Assembly (NCBI RefSeq): GCF_003248515.1
Contig: NZ_QFOB01000015.1
Span: 19,918-83,917, forward strand
Source of the DNA: Sphingomonas sp.
GTDB lineage: Bacteria > Pseudomonadota > Alphaproteobacteria > Sphingomonadales > Sphingomonadaceae
DNA: 64,000 nucleotides
Reading direction: 5' to 3'
The notes beneath the pieces were generated by a model, which ran no database searches, had not been told where the DNA came from, and worked only from the letters and a program-made list of their open reading frames with translations. The position numbers and the translations under genes were made by a program. This document shows, one piece after another, positions 19,658 to 27,501 of this stretch; position 1 is the first letter of the stretch; the number at the start of each line of letters is the position of its first letter.

Positions 19658-20746
19658 TCAGAAAAGCCGTTCCATCCAGCCGTGCGGATCGGGCGCCAGG
19701 CCGCGCTGGATATCCACGAGGCGGGACTTCAGGCGATCGGTCGCGACGCCGATGCCGCCATTGCCGATGCGGAAATCGCGCGTGCGGCCGCGCACCCGGC
19801 CGATCGGCGTGACGACCGCCGCCGTGCCGCAGGCGAAGGCCTCGCGCAGGCGCCCGCTGGTGGCGTCCGCCTCCCACTGCTCGATCGAATAGGGTTCTTC
19901 GCGGATCGTGATCCCCTCTTCGCGGGCGAGCAGCATCAGGCTTTCGCGCGTGATGCCGGGCAGGATCGTGCCGGACAAAGGCGGCGTCTGCATCGATCCA
20001 TCCTCGAATACGAAGAAGACGTTCATGCCGCCCAGTTCCTCGATCCACTTGCGCTCGACCGCATCGAGGAAGACGACCTGATCGCAGCCTTCGCCGATCG
20101 CCTCCTGCTGGGCGACGAGGCTGGAGGCATAGTTGCCGCCGCACTTGGCCGCGCCCGTGCCGCCGGGGGCCGCCCGCGTATAATCCTCCGAAACCCAGAG
20201 CGAGACACCCGTGGGCGTCTTGAAATAGGCGCCGACTGACGAGGCGATCACCATGTAGAGATATTCGGAAGCCGGCTTCACGCCCAGGAACACTTCCGAC
20301 GCGAACATGAAGGGGCGCAGATAGAGCGCGCCACCCTCCGCCTCGGGGATCCAGTCGCGATCGGCGGCGACAAGCTCGCGGCAGGACTGGAGGAACAGCT
20401 CCTCCGGCAGCTGGGCCATGGCCATGCGCTTCGCGCTCTCGCGGAAGCGGCGGGCATTGGCGTCCGCGCGGAACAGGGCCGCGCCGCCATCCGGAAGGCG
20501 ATAGGCCTTGAGCCCCTCGAAAATCTCCTGCGCGTAATGGAGCACGGCGGTGGCGGGATCCAGCACCAGCGGCGCGCGCGCCGTGACCTTCGCGTCATGC
20601 CATCCCTTGCCCTCGATGTAGCGGATCGTCACCATATGATCGGTGAAGACCTTGCCGAACCCCGGATTGGCGAGAAGGGCGGTCCGTTCGCTGACGGAAA
20701 CCGGCGCGGAATGCTCCTCGCGGGCGAAGGACAGCGCGGCGGTCAT
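19658..20746 (-). CDS. ilvE: Branched-chain amino acid aminotransferase
   Basis: PLP enzyme of 362 residues that transfers the amino group between glutamate and the keto acids of Leu, Ile and Val. It belongs to the longer fold-type IV class, with LHYAQEIFEGLKAY near residue 70, the Schiff-base Lys in GAAKCGGNYA near 200, EELGGMNVFFV, and SGTILPGITRES in the phosphate-binding region. The remaining ilv genes lie about 30 kb further on. A MarR-type gene is read in the opposite direction from its 5' side. Confidence 0.94.
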   Translation of the reverse strand: MTAALSFAREEHSAPVSVSERTALLANPGFGKVFTDHMVTIRYIEGKGWHDAKVTARAPLVLDPATAVLHYAQEIFEGLKAYRLPDGGAALFRADANARRFRESAKRMAMAQLPEELFLQSCRELVAADRDWIPEAEGGALYLRPFMFASEVFLGVKPASEYLYMVIASSVGAYFKTPTGVSLWVSEDYTRAAPGGTGAAKCGGNYASSLVAQQEAIGEGCDQVVFLDAVERKWIEELGGMNVFFVFEDGSMQTPPLSGTILPGITRESLMLLAREEGITIREEPYSIEQWEADATSGRLREAFACGTAAVVTPIGRVRGRTRDFRIGNGGIGVATDRLKSRLVDIQRGLAPDPHGWMERLF

Positions 20747-20827
20747 TTCACTCTCTCCAAAAGGCCGGGCCGAAAGATGGGCCGGATCGGTTGCATGTCC
20801 CTAGTCGGCGTGGCAGAAAGGGTCAAT

Positions 20828-21325
20828 ATGACTGTCCCGTCCGCATCGCCGCTGTTCCTGCGCGAAACCGAGATACGCCGCGGAATAGAATTGCTCTTCT
20901 TCGGCTACGCCAATCTCTACAGGCCTAGCGACAGTCTGCTCGCGGAGCAGGGGCTGGGGCGGGCGCATCACCGCTCGCTCTACTTTATCGCGCGCCAGCC
21001 GGGCATGACGATCGGGGCTCTGCTGCGGTTGCTGGGCATTACCAAGCAGTCGCTGGGGCGTGTCCTCAACGAACTCGGCCAGCGCGACCTGATCGAGGTG
21101 ACGGCCGGTGAGGAGGATCGCCGGCAGCGGCTGCTGCGGCTGACCGAGAAGGGCGCGAAGCTGGAGGCGGATCTGTTCGCGGTGATCCGCGAGAGCCTGT
21201 CCCAGGCCTATGGCCAGGCCGGGCAGGAGGCGGTGACGGGCTTCTGGCGCGTGCTGGAATTGATGAGCCCGCCGGCCGAGCGCGCGCGCGTGGCCGAGCT
21301 GGGGCGCGAACCGCGCAAGAATTGA
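20828..21325 (+). CDS. MarR-family transcriptional regulator
   Basis: 165 residues with a winged-helix domain: recognition-helix region MTIGALLRLLGITKQSLGRVLNEL and the wing AGEEDRRQRLLRLTEKGAK. It should bind DNA as a dimer. The ligand is unknown. The ATG at 20828 follows AAAGGG at good spacing. The gene is divergent from ilvE with 81 bases between the starts, so both promoters are probably covered when it binds; control of ilvE is a guess from position only. Confidence 0.88.
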   Translation: MTVPSASPLFLRETEIRRGIELLFFGYANLYRPSDSLLAEQGLGRAHHRSLYFIARQPGMTIGALLRLLGITKQSLGRVLNELGQRDLIEVTAGEEDRRQRLLRLTEKGAKLEADLFAVIRESLSQAYGQAGQEAVTGFWRVLELMSPPAERARVAELGREPRKN

Positions 21326-21427
21326 GGATGGCGATACCGGGCGCGCCCCGGCATGTGCCTCTGCTGATCGCCATTGTGTTCGACGCGGAAAGCGCACAGT
21401 CTGGCGGCGACGTCCTGAAGGGTGGGC

Positions 21428-21562
21428 ATGGTCGACGTGTTTGCCGGTTTTCTCCTGTTCAATGCGGTTCCGTTGATCTTCTCCGTGCCGGGCTCGATCC
21501 CCGGTCCGGGAGGAGGCGGGATGCTTCGCGCGTGCGGCGCGACGCGGGCGCGCACCGCATAG
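21428..21562 (+). CDS. Possible 44-residue peptide upstream of the FkbH-like gene
   Basis: A short frame with a near-ideal ribosome binding site (GAAGGG, five bases before ATG) and a hydrophobic start (VFAGFLLFNAVPLIF), then a Gly/Pro turn and an Arg-rich end. It stops seven bases before the FkbH-like gene, whose own ribosome site is weak. It may be a small membrane peptide or a coupling leader. I recognise no family. Confidence 0.3.
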   Translation: MVDVFAGFLLFNAVPLIFSVPGSIPGPGGGGMLRACGATRARTA

Positions 21563-21569
21563 GCTGGAC

Positions 21570-23591
21570 ATGAGCGTTTCCAATCTGCCCCCCGCCCGCC
21601 ACAGGATCGCGGCAACGCTCCGCGCGCATCGCGACCCTCTGATCGAGGCGCTCATCGCGGGAACGCACAGCGGAGTGCCGCGCGAGAACCGGTTCAGCGA
21701 GGAAAAGGCGCGCTTCTCCCGGCGCATCGGCACATGGGTGGATCTCATGATCGGCCATGTGGAAGGCAAGGCCGGCTATGACGCGCTCTTCGCGGGGCAG
21801 ACGGTGCTGGAGATCCACCAGCCCGAACGGCCGGCGGAGGAGAATCGGGCGGCCGTCGCCCGCGCGCTCGACAGCATCTGGATCGAGATTGCGGGCGCCG
21901 GGGGGCTCGAGGAGGAGCCGCTCGGCGAGATGAAGCGGATCTTCGACGATCTGGTGCGCGGCATGCGGATCGAGCCGCGCGTTCATGTCCGCACGCTATT
22001 GGTGGGCGATTGCCTGATGGGCGAGATTGCCGGCATCGCGGCCGATGGCCTTGCCCGTGCCGCCATTTCGTTCGATCCCTTCCCGCTGAACGCCCGCGAG
22101 CCGACCGAGCTGAACCGGCAGATCTCGCGCATGGCCAATCAGGGCTATGACGCCGTCTTCTTCAGCCCCTTCAGCCACGCGCGGATCAGCGAGATCGAGG
22201 CATTGCTGGATCCGCGCCGCGCCCTGCAGGGCGAAGGCGCGCTGGTGGAGGCGGTGATCGAGCAGACGAGGGCGCTGCTCGTCTATCTGGTCGGCAAGTT
22301 CGAATGCCCGATCTACGTGCACAATGCCGCGCTCGTCGCGCGGGCCAGCACGCCGCTGCGGGGCGCCATCCGCAACGGGCTGACGAGCCGGAGGCGTGGC
22401 CGTGCGCGCGTGCGCTTCAACACCTGGCTCAGGGAATTCGTGGACGCGCGCAACGCCGCGGGCGCCCGCCAGCTCCATATCGTGGATGAGGAGGCGATCT
22501 ATGCGCGGCAGGGCAGCGCCGCGGGCCGCTACCTCTACGAATCCGATTTCCAGCATGCCACGGCGCTGAGCCTCGCGCTGGCGGGGGATTATGCCCGCCG
22601 GATCGAGATGCTCGCGACGCTGAAGGGCAAGAAGCTCGTGATCTGCGATCTGGACCATACTTTGTGGGAGGGCGTGATCGGGGAGGGCTCGGTCGCGCAC
22701 TTCGCGGATCGGCAAGCGTCGTTGCGCCGGCTGCGGGAAAAATCGGGCGTGGTGCTGACGATCGCGTCCAAGAACGATCCCGAGAAGGTGCATTTTTCGG
22801 GCGGCGTGCTGGGCATGGAGGATTTCGTCGCCCCGCAGATCAGCTGGGGCCGCAAGGTGGATGCGGTGGCGCGGCTGCGCCAGCAGCTGAACCTCCAGTA
22901 TCGGCACATGGTGTTCGTCGATGATCGGCCGGACGAGCGGGCCTTCATGGCGGAGGCCTATCCCGACATGCTCGTGCTGGATGCGACCGATCCGGAGACC
23001 TGGGCGCGAATCGCGCTCTGGGCCGATGCGACGGAGGGATCCAGCGATCTGGATCGCACCCAGCTTTATCAGCAGCAGCTGGAGCGCGATTCCTTCGTGG
23101 GCGAGGGCGATGTCTCGCAGCTGGGCGAGGATGTGCTCGCCAAGCTGGAGCTGAAGATCGAGGTGCGCGAGGCCGGCAAGAGCGATCTCAAGCGCTTCGC
23201 GGAGCTCATCAACCGCACCAACCAGTGGAACATGACCGGCGCGCGCACTACGCTGGAGCGCGTGAAGCAGCAGGCGGGCGCGGCGGACGCGATCCTGCTG
23301 CTGGCTTCGGCGCGCGACAAGTTCGGAGACATGGGCGATGTCTGCGCGGCGACGGTGACGATCGCGGACGGTGCGGCGACGATCGATGCCTTCGTGCTCA
23401 GCTGCCGCGTGTTCGGTTATGGCGTGGAAGGCGCCACGCTGGGGGCGATCCGCGAAAAGGCGGCGGCGCGCGGCGCGGCAAGCCTGACGGGCCAGTTCAT
23501 TCCGACCGCGCAGAATCACATGGCGCGCGACATGTATGCCGACAATGGCTTTGATGCCGCTTCCGAAGGCGTATTCCGAACGGCGCTTTAA
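21570..23591 (+). CDS. FkbH-like HAD-IIIC protein with GNAT-like C-terminus
   Basis: 673 residues. An N-terminal helical region of about 130 residues of unknown type is followed by an SGNH-like part (LLVGDCLMGEIAG near 145). The HAD domain has motif I CDLDHTLWEGVIGE at 359-372, motif II-III region ASKND, and motif IV FVDDRPDER at 449-457. A GNAT-like domain fills the end (about 525-673). In antibiotic pathways FkbH proteins load glyceryl units from 1,3-bisphosphoglycerate onto carrier proteins. Carrier protein, PKS and sugar-transferase genes are not nearby, so the substrate here is unknown. Confidence 0.85.
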   Translation: MSVSNLPPARHRIAATLRAHRDPLIEALIAGTHSGVPRENRFSEEKARFSRRIGTWVDLMIGHVEGKAGYDALFAGQTVLEIHQPERPAEENRAAVARALDSIWIEIAGAGGLEEEPLGEMKRIFDDLVRGMRIEPRVHVRTLLVGDCLMGEIAGIAADGLARAAISFDPFPLNAREPTELNRQISRMANQGYDAVFFSPFSHARISEIEALLDPRRALQGEGALVEAVIEQTRALLVYLVGKFECPIYVHNAALVARASTPLRGAIRNGLTSRRRGRARVRFNTWLREFVDARNAAGARQLHIVDEEAIYARQGSAAGRYLYESDFQHATALSLALAGDYARRIEMLATLKGKKLVICDLDHTLWEGVIGEGSVAHFADRQASLRRLREKSGVVLTIASKNDPEKVHFSGGVLGMEDFVAPQISWGRKVDAVARLRQQLNLQYRHMVFVDDRPDERAFMAEAYPDMLVLDATDPETWARIALWADATEGSSDLDRTQLYQQQLERDSFVGEGDVSQLGEDVLAKLELKIEVREAGKSDLKRFAELINRTNQWNMTGARTTLERVKQQAGAADAILLLASARDKFGDMGDVCAATVTIADGAATIDAFVLSCRVFGYGVEGATLGAIREKAAARGAASLTGQFIPTAQNHMARDMYADNGFDAASEGVFRTAL

Positions 23592-23630
23592 ACCCCGGTC
23601 TGGCCGGGAGGCCCCGTTCGGCGGACCGCT

Positions 23631-23966
23631 TCAGGCGGTCGCTTCTTCCCGCCAGTCGAATGCGAGGGGGGCTTCGCGGAAAGCGAAGCGATCGAGGTGG
23701 CGCGCGACCACGCTTTCCAGTGCCACCAGCTGCTCGCTGGTCGAGGCGTCGACGCGGACGGTGAGGCGCTCCGGTGCGGCATCGAAGGTGACGAGGCCGT
23801 CGCCGGGGAAGGTGCCCGCCCGGCCGTCGCGCGGGAAAACCACGGTGCCGTGATCGGCCGTGAATTCCACCTGCAGATTGTGGGACCAGTGCTTGCAGAG
23901 CTGCTGGAGATACTTGCTGCCGCTCGCGGTGGGAACCTGGGCGGTGGCGGCGATCGTCTGGGTCAT
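23631..23966 (-). CDS. DUF2218 protein
   Basis: 111 residues. The start SGSKYLQQLCKHWSHNLQVEF and the acidic FDAAPERLTVRVDA segment are typical of DUF2218, a small alpha/beta family without a known activity that is often found near metal or siderophore genes. It lies downstream of a PadR regulator and a small unknown gene, all on the minus strand within 12 bases of each other, so it is probably the output of a PadR-controlled unit. Confidence 0.82.
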   Translation of the reverse strand: MTQTIAATAQVPTASGSKYLQQLCKHWSHNLQVEFTADHGTVVFPRDGRAGTFPGDGLVTFDAAPERLTVRVDASTSEQLVALESVVARHLDRFAFREAPLAFDWREEATA

Positions 23967-23977
23967 GAGAACACTTT

Positions 23978-24217
23978 CTATATCGTCCCGGTCGCTCGGA
24001 CCGGGCCGGTCGAACCCCCGTCTTTTCCGTCGTCGCGGAAAATGGCGGGCAGTTCAACAGGTTCGGCGCGAGCGGGCCGGGTGGTGTCTGCCGGGGCGTC
24101 GGCACGGGCCTGCGAGAGGCGCAGGCCGATGGCATCGGGGAGGTGCCCGAACAGCGGGAGTGGGGCCATCGGGGCGGTGATGCCGAGGCGGCGGCGGAGA
24201 ACCTCCAGCCTCGGCAC
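23978..24217 (-). CDS. Small hypothetical protein between padR and DUF2218 genes
   Basis: 79 residues from a GTG two bases after the PadR stop. It has a basic N-terminus (MPRLEVLRRRLG), a short hydrophobic part and a Pro/Ala/Asp-rich tail. I know no family. Its tight fit between the two neighbours supports a real gene; the composition of the tail argues for caution. Confidence 0.4.
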   Translation of the reverse strand: MPRLEVLRRRLGITAPMAPLPLFGHLPDAIGLRLSQARADAPADTTRPARAEPVELPAIFRDDGKDGGSTGPVRATGTI

Positions 24218-24219
24218 GG

Positions 24220-24810
24220 TTACAGGCGCTCGATCTTGCGGGCGGCCTCGTCGAGTATCTCGGCGATGGCGTGGGCCCGCTCGCCGTCGCCATCCGCCTC
24301 CATCGCGGATTCGCGCAGCGCCAGCTTCAGGTTGATCATCGCGCGGCGGATCGGGGCATGATCGCTGCGGTTGCGCTCGGCGCCGATCGATTCGAGCCGG
24401 GCGAGCAAGGCGTCGGCCTGGGCGCGGCGCTCCTCAAGCCAGGCGCGGCCCGCCTCGGTGATCCGGAAGCGGCGACGGGCGCCCTCTTCCTTCACTTCCT
24501 CGATCAGGTCCATTTCGTCGAGCAGGGTGAGCGTCGGATAGACGACGCCGGGGCTGGGGGCGTAGCCGCCGCCCGTCCGCTCCTCGATCTGACGGATCAG
24601 ATCATAGCCGTGGCGGGGTGCCTCCGCGAGCAGCGCCAGCAGGACGAGCTTGAGCTCGTCGCCGTCGAAGACGCGCCTGCGGCCGCCGCCGCGCCCGCCG
24701 AAGCCGCGCTCGTCGCCGTCCATGGACCAGCTGAATTCGAACGGCCCGCGCCGGAAGGAGCCGCCGCGCGGCCCGGAATGACGATGACGGTGGCCAAAGC
24801 CTCTAAACAT
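24220..24810 (-). CDS. PadR-family transcriptional regulator
   Basis: 196 residues. A His/Gly/Arg-rich N-terminal tail of about 45 residues precedes the PadR winged helix: DELKLVLLALLAEAPRHGYDLIRQIEERTGGGYAPSPGVVYPTL is the family signature in shortened form (HGYDLI, SPGVVYPTL). A C-terminal dimer helix follows. The ATG at 24810 has AAAGGA nine bases upstream; the frame extends further but without such a site. A 12-base palindrome just upstream is a likely operator for its own control. The His-rich tail could bind metal, which is an inference. Confidence 0.88.
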   Translation of the reverse strand: MFRGFGHRHRHSGPRGGSFRRGPFEFSWSMDGDERGFGGRGGGRRRVFDGDELKLVLLALLAEAPRHGYDLIRQIEERTGGGYAPSPGVVYPTLTLLDEMDLIEEVKEEGARRRFRITEAGRAWLEERRAQADALLARLESIGAERNRSDHAPIRRAMINLKLALRESAMEADGDGERAHAIAEILDEAARKIERL

Positions 24811-24835
24811 GTTCGTATGTCCTTTCATGCGACTC

Positions 24836-24847
24836 AAGATATATCTT
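24836..24847. promoter_or_regulatory. Palindrome, probable PadR operator
   Basis: The perfect 12-base palindrome AAGATATATCTT lies 26 bases upstream of the padR start in otherwise GC-rich DNA. PadR proteins commonly bind AT-rich inverted repeats in their own promoters. Confidence 0.5.
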
Positions 24848-24917
24848 AGATGGATTTTTGCAAGTGCAATTTCCGGGAACGTGGACCGCCGCGTCGGGCA
24901 GCCTATATTTCGGGGCG

Positions 24918-26237
24918 ATGGCTGACCTCTTTTCCGCAGATGCCCCCGCCGACGATGCCGCCGCGACGGAGGCCGGGCCGCTCGCGGATCGGCTGCGCCC
25001 CCGCACGCTGGAAGAGGTGATCGGGCAGGAACATCTCACCGGGGCGGATGGCGCGATCGGCCGGATGGTGGGTGCCGGGCGCCTTTCCTCGATGATCCTG
25101 TGGGGGCCGCCGGGCACGGGCAAGACGAGCATCGCCCGTCTGCTGGCCGATGCGGTGGGGCTGCGCTTCGTGGCGCTCTCGGCGGTCTTTTCGGGCGTGG
25201 CCGATCTGAAGAAAGCCTTTGCCGAGGCACGGGAGCATGCCCGGCTCGGACGGCGGACGCTGCTGTTCGTGGACGAGATCCACCGCTTCAATCGCGCGCA
25301 GCAGGATGGCTTCCTGCCTTATGTGGAGGATGGCACGGTCGTGCTGGTCGGCGCCACGACGGAAAATCCCTCGTTCGAGTTGAACGCCGCCCTGCTCAGC
25401 CGCGCGCAGGTGTTGATCCTCAACCGGCTGGACAGCGCGGCTCTGGGCAGGCTGCTGGATCGCGCCGAGGCGATCGAGCAACGCCCGCTGCCCCTGAATG
25501 GGGAGGCGCGTGCCGCGCTGATCGCCAGCGCCGATGGAGATGGCCGCTTCCTGCTCAATCAGGCCGAGACTTTGTTCGCGATCGGCGCGGTGGACGAGGC
25601 GCTGGATCCGGCCGGGCTGGCGGCGCTGTTGCACCGGCGAATGCCGGTCTACGACAAGGATCGCGAGGGGCATTACAATCTGATCTCCGCGCTCCACAAA
25701 TCGGTGCGCGGATCGGATCCCCAGGCGGCGCTCTATTATCTGGCGCGGATGCTGGTGGCGGGGGAGGAGCCGCTTTACCTGCTCCGGCGCATGGTGCGCA
25801 TGGCCTCCGAGGATATCGGGCTGGCTGATCCGCAGGCGCTCGTCCAGTGCCTGGCCGCCAAGGACAGCTATGATTTCCTGGGCTCGCCCGAGGGCGAACT
25901 CGCGATCGCCAACGCCATCGTCTATCTGGCCACGGCACCCAAATCGAATGCCGGCTACAAGGGCTGGAAGGCGGCGGCGCGGGCCGCGAAGGAAACGGGA
26001 TCGTTGATGCCGCCCGCCAATATCCTGAACGCACCGACAAAGCTGATGAAGCAGATCGGCTACGGCAAGGATTATGGCTATGACCATGACGCGCCGGATG
26101 CCTTTTCCGGCGACAATTACTGGCCGGAGGGGATGGCACCCCAGACCTTCTACGAGCCCGTGCCGCGCGGCTTCGAGGCGAAGATCGCCGAGCGGCTCGC
26201 TTACTGGCAGAAATTGCGCGAGGAACGTGGCCGGTGA
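24918..26237 (+). CDS. rarA: Replication-associated recombination protein A (MgsA/RarA) AAA+ ATPase
   Basis: A protein of 439 residues of the clamp-loader-like AAA+ class that acts at stalled replication forks. It shows LADRLRPRTLEEVIGQEHL, Walker A GPPGTGKTS near residue 63, Walker B LLFVDEIHRFN near 115, sensor-1 VGATTENPSFELN, and the RarA C-terminal segments HKSVRGSDPQAALYYLARML and DNYWPEGM. The ATG at 24918 starts the conserved protein; the longer frame from 24858 has no similarity. Its stop overlaps the following GTG. Confidence 0.94.
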   Translation: MADLFSADAPADDAAATEAGPLADRLRPRTLEEVIGQEHLTGADGAIGRMVGAGRLSSMILWGPPGTGKTSIARLLADAVGLRFVALSAVFSGVADLKKAFAEAREHARLGRRTLLFVDEIHRFNRAQQDGFLPYVEDGTVVLVGATTENPSFELNAALLSRAQVLILNRLDSAALGRLLDRAEAIEQRPLPLNGEARAALIASADGDGRFLLNQAETLFAIGAVDEALDPAGLAALLHRRMPVYDKDREGHYNLISALHKSVRGSDPQAALYYLARMLVAGEEPLYLLRRMVRMASEDIGLADPQALVQCLAAKDSYDFLGSPEGELAIANAIVYLATAPKSNAGYKGWKAAARAAKETGSLMPPANILNAPTKLMKQIGYGKDYGYDHDAPDAFSGDNYWPEGMAPQTFYEPVPRGFEAKIAERLAYWQKLREERGR

Positions 26238-26566
26238 CGTGGGAGGATGTGTTCGCTTTCGCCGCCGGCCTGCCCGGTACGGAGCGGACCACCCATTATG
26301 GCGGCCCCGCGATCAAGGCGAACGGCCATCCGATCGTGACGCCCAGCCGCGAGGCGGACAGCTTCTGCCTCCATATCGATCGCGACATGGTGGAGATGCT
26401 GAAGGAGACCGATCCCGCCACCTTCTGGCAGACGCCGCATTATGAAGGCTGGCCGAGCGTGCTGGTGCGCTATGCGAGCGACGATCCGGACCGGGTCCTG
26501 GCGATGATCGGGCGCGCGCATCAGGCTGCGATGGCGCGCAGTGCCAGGCGGCCGCGCAAGGCGTGA
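26234..26566 (+). CDS. MmcQ/YjbR-family protein
   Basis: 110 residues. The pattern TWEDVFAFAAGLPGTERTTHYG, followed by a small alpha/beta domain with FCLHIDRDMVEML and TPHYEGWPSVLVRY, matches the MmcQ/YjbR (DUF419) family, which has a CyaY-like fold and a proposed DNA-binding role. The GTG start overlaps the rarA stop as GTGA, and its own stop overlaps the next GTG in the same way. Confidence 0.85.
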   Translation: MTWEDVFAFAAGLPGTERTTHYGGPAIKANGHPIVTPSREADSFCLHIDRDMVEMLKETDPATFWQTPHYEGWPSVLVRYASDDPDRVLAMIGRAHQAAMARSARRPRKA

Positions 26567-27432
26567 CGCGGCCCCGCTTCGATGCCTTCGCCTGCATCGA
26601 CTGGTCTGGTGCGGTGGGCGAACGGCTGAAAGGCATCGCCATCGCCGAATGCGCGGCCGGGGACGAGGTGCCGGAACTGGTATCTCCCCCGCACAGGCGC
26701 TGGTCGCGGCAGGAGGTGCTCGAATGGCTGGACGCACAGCGGCACAGGCGGCTGCTGATCGGGCTGGATCTGTCGCCGTCGCTGGCTTTCGCGGATGAGG
26801 GCGCCTTCTTTCCGGGCGAGGAAGGCTCACCACCCGATGCGCGTGCGCTGTGGGCCTATGTGGAGGCGCGATCGGCGGGGGAAGCGCATCATGCCGCGTC
26901 CCGCTTCGTACTCGATCATGCCGCGCATTTCCGCATCAACGATCGTACGGGGGCGCTCTTCCGCACGGTGGACAACGGGCGCAAGCGGCGGACGGAGATC
27001 GCCGCGCGTGCGCTCGGCGTGCGGCCCTATTCCTGCTTCAACCTCGTCGGCCCCTCGCAGGTCGGGCGATCGAGCCTCACGGGCATGCGCGTGTTGCATC
27101 GGCTGGCGGGGCGCATTCCTTTCTGGCCCTTCGATCCGGTGCCCGCCGATGGCGCGCTGCTCGTGGAAATCTACACCAGCATCGCTGCGCGCCGGGCGGG
27201 CGTGACCGGCGGCAGCAAGCTGCGCACGATCGGAGCGCTCAACCGGGCGCTGACGGCGCCGGCGATCGGCTCCGCGCCGATGCCGGGCGAAGGGCCGATC
27301 GACGATCATAGCAGCGATGCGCTGCTCACCGCCGCCTGGCTGCGCCGGGCGGCGGACGATGCGGCCCTGTGGGAGCCGGACGGAATCGGGCCTGTCCGCC
27401 ACACCGAAGGTTGGACCTTCGGCGTACCCTGA
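26563..27432 (+). CDS. DUF429-like predicted RNase H-fold protein
   Basis: 289 residues. The first strand, FACIDWSGA, carries an Asp in the position expected for the RNase H fold, and a second acidic strand is LLIGLDLSPSLAF. The C-terminal DDHSSDALLTAAWLRR holds the Asp pair seen in DUF429-type nucleases. No activity has been shown that I can cite for this group, so nuclease function is inferred from fold features. It is the third gene of an overlapping unit with rarA, which suggests a DNA-maintenance role. Confidence 0.65.
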   Translation: MTRPRFDAFACIDWSGAVGERLKGIAIAECAAGDEVPELVSPPHRRWSRQEVLEWLDAQRHRRLLIGLDLSPSLAFADEGAFFPGEEGSPPDARALWAYVEARSAGEAHHAASRFVLDHAAHFRINDRTGALFRTVDNGRKRRTEIAARALGVRPYSCFNLVGPSQVGRSSLTGMRVLHRLAGRIPFWPFDPVPADGALLVEIYTSIAARRAGVTGGSKLRTIGALNRALTAPAIGSAPMPGEGPIDDHSSDALLTAAWLRRAADDAALWEPDGIGPVRHTEGWTFGVP

Positions 27433-27501
27433 TCGGCCGCTCCGGACTTTTCCGATCGCGATATCCGCGCCGGCTGGTGGTTCGCCGGCCGCGAGATCGC
27501 T

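Noticed and set aside
21322..21573. 83-residue frame after the MarR gene
   Set aside because: The alternative 44-residue frame at 21428 has a far better ribosome site and uses the same DNA.
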